Source: Lota lota (taxonomy: Eukaryota > Chordata > Actinopteri > Gadiformes > Lotidae). From it: 64,000 nt of DNA. How positions within the stretch are numbered: position 1 is the first letter of the stretch; each line of letters starts with the position of its first letter. The notes beneath the pieces were generated by a model that saw only the letters and a program-made list of their open reading frames with translations, made no database searches and was not told the DNA's origin. The translations under genes and the position numbers were made by a program. This document shows positions 56,889 to 64,000 of the stretch, piece after piece. The stretch covers positions 1,529,501 through 1,593,500 of the forward strand of contig JACYXH010000175.1 in the NCBI GenBank assembly GCA_026745465.1, in the 5' to 3' direction.

Positions 56889-58490
56889 TAGGACTGTGAG
56901 CATGGAAGCCCAGCCTACTGTCACTCGGCCAACAGGGCTAGCTGTTAGGAATTGAATGACCAGTATGCAAAGAATGTTACATAAAAGCATATTCAGCAAC
57001 ATTCGTGAAGGTGTTGGCCCTTAGCATAGTAGATCTAGGCTGAGCGTTTAATTTAGGATAAAGGACGTTTACTCTGATTAACTTAACTAGCTTGACTTTT
57101 GAATTCTCTTGCTCACTTTTTTTTTTTTTACTTTTATAATGTCAGATCCAGCAATCCTACTATGTTACAGCAGAAATTCTGGGGGGAGAAGGCACAGAGC
57201 CTGGGCTGGATATCAAAAACTGCAAGGGAGGGAGTAACGCCCTGTTATCTGTTTCATTACACCCTGTTTTCTGTTACGTTACAGAGATATTCTACCGAAG
57301 AAAACTAATTTGCATGAGTGGATGAAGCTTTCAGAAGGGAATTTTAATAGCTGTATTTCTAAAGTGGCCAGGCTACACGCTGTTGATTTTAGACCATTAA
57401 AATGTTTACAGTTGACTATTGCTGGTGGAGTTGTGTACACCAATTACATGCTTACAGATCCCTGCACCCAGCAATATGATGGTCATAACAAATATGAAGC
57501 AAAAGAAAGTTGCTTGTTCACCCAGATTTGAGCTCGTCTACCATCATTGTGAGACTGGAACTTATACAATCACACAAAATCCCTGTGCTTAAATGTGTTT
57601 TAGATTTCTTGAATGACAATGTAGACTTTATTGCTCATTTAATACATTATTCTACATACGTTATGGTACATAGGTTATATTTTAATAATTACTTTATTTG
57701 AGTTTACTCTGTTGAAACAAATCAGTTAAAATCATATGACACTATAATCTCAAATCTCTTAACATTTAGGGAATGTTTTAATATATTATGCAGAAGCAGT
57801 CAGAGTAAGACAGTGGGTTAACCACTTGGGGTTTAAAGTAATGTGGAAATGCAATCTACTTCAAATAATCTTTTCAAAAGGCACATTTATAACATAAAAC
57901 ATTTACCAATACTACAAAATGCTATTCAGACACAACAACAATACAATTTTAGTTTGACAAAGAGGAATTTAAATAACAAATTAAAGCCCAAAATAAATCG
58001 CCCATGTAAGCAGCATCAATTTGAAAATGTCCATGTTGTTTGCTTTCAACACTGCATTTATTCTTCCACACTGATTATACTCTTGGAGATGTTGCACAGT
58101 CTGTGACCTTTTACATTAATCCCGCATACCAAAAGGGTTCTGTACACTTTATAAATGTCCCTTTGCTTTCCAGCTGTTCAGAACAATCTATTTGTTTATA
58201 AGATCATATAAATGTTTATGAGTGGATGTTAAGTGCCAACATCATACACTCAGACGGGGATATAGATAATCAAGAGGTTACTTTTTAAATATATATGATT
58301 TGCATTTAGGGACAGTAGTCTTTCCAACGTCATGGGCAGCAGACATGTTCTGCGATAGTAAAATACTCTTCATTGGTTCCCAGGTTATTATACTGATGTA
58401 TGTCAACCAGGCTTATAACTCTGAATAAGTAAAAAATAGTAGATTACAGTATAGATTACAGTATTAAGAGTCCTGGCAGCACACAGTCTG
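56889..58490. other. Intergenic region between the hsp70 promoter and the ahcyl1 3' end
   Basis: AT-rich, no repeats or coding similarity that I recognise. Confidence 0.5.
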
Positions 58491-58863
58491 ATTTATTGGC
58501 ATGCACAGATGAACACTTCTATCTCAGGAATCAACTTCTGGCCATTGTTTGGCATGACGCATATATCCAGAGTAAATACACAAATTAACATGGTCTGATC
58601 TTGCAATTGCAATTAAATTAATACACATGGATGACAGCATGCAGCAGGCTTTTTAACATGTGACAGACATGTAATGTTATATTTTTTCACATATTATTAC
58701 TAATCTCAATGTTGTTGTTTTTTCCTAATTGCATCTAACAGTCTCTTATATTGCTAATATGGAGTTACATTCAGCATAAGTGAAATTAATCATGAATTTT
58801 GCAAAACCTAAAATAACAAAATAACATTTGAAATACTTAATCCCAGGCCATCAGATAGTCCCA

Positions 58864-63848
<4,985 letters not shown>

Positions 63849-64000
63849 TCAACAGTGCTGAGCAAAAAACCATAGGCAGGTGGTCAATGTTTTGCTCCGG
63901 GTCATTTTATGCAAACAGCTGCTTGTCTTTGCCTTGACTGTAACGCAGATTATAAATGAAAAAAGAAACGCTGTTTGCTCAGTCTTCTGCAAGTGAACAC

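Overview
This is vertebrate nuclear DNA, almost certainly from a teleost fish. Genes are split by spliceosomal introns with GT..AG ends, CA/GT/CT microsatellites and poly-G/C runs are very dense, and several teleost-style non-autonomous DNA transposons are present. The proteins are unmistakably vertebrate. I cannot name the species.

Layout. (1) 1-13881, + strand: the 3' ten coding exons of slc6a17 (vesicular neutral amino-acid transporter NTT4/XT1). The exon or exons for about the first 98 residues lie left of the window. (2) 13882-35842: a roughly 22 kb stretch without coding evidence. It holds the slc6a17 3' UTR, microsatellites, a 5S-derived SINE-like repeat, MITE copies, a broken Gypsy-type gag fragment and some hairpins. 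(3) 35843-52763, - strand: kcnc4 (Kv3.4 potassium channel). Four exons join in frame to 606 codons plus stop, including a short terminal exon I recognised by splice phase. The 11.4 kb first intron carries a complete non-autonomous hAT element with an 8-bp target duplication and a second inverted-repeat element. (4) 54226-56148, - strand: a full-length 640-residue inducible-type hsp70 with an uninterrupted coding region, a probable 5' UTR intron, a TATA box and two heat-shock elements. (5) 58864-63775, - strand: the 3' eleven coding exons of ahcyl1 (IRBIT, adenosylhomocysteinase-like 1). Its N-terminal exons lie right of the window.

slc6a17 and kcnc4 converge tail to tail; kcnc4, hsp70 and ahcyl1 all read leftward. 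SLC6A17, KCNC4 and AHCYL1 are also neighbours on human 1p13, so the block is old, but the order and orientation differ here and an hsp70 gene sits inside it. slc6a17 and kcnc4 are both neuronal genes (vesicle loading; fast repolarisation). hsp70 and ahcyl1 are broadly expressed and there is no sign of an operon-like relation.

I found no wholly new protein system. The most interesting signals are expanded pyrimidine repeats abutting several slc6a17 3' splice sites, the kcnc4 terminal exon, the hsp70 promoter and its 5' UTR intron, an exact 164-bp duplication 12 kb apart, a 68-nt nested hairpin in the intergenic region, and a full CTCF-type motif between hsp70 and kcnc4.
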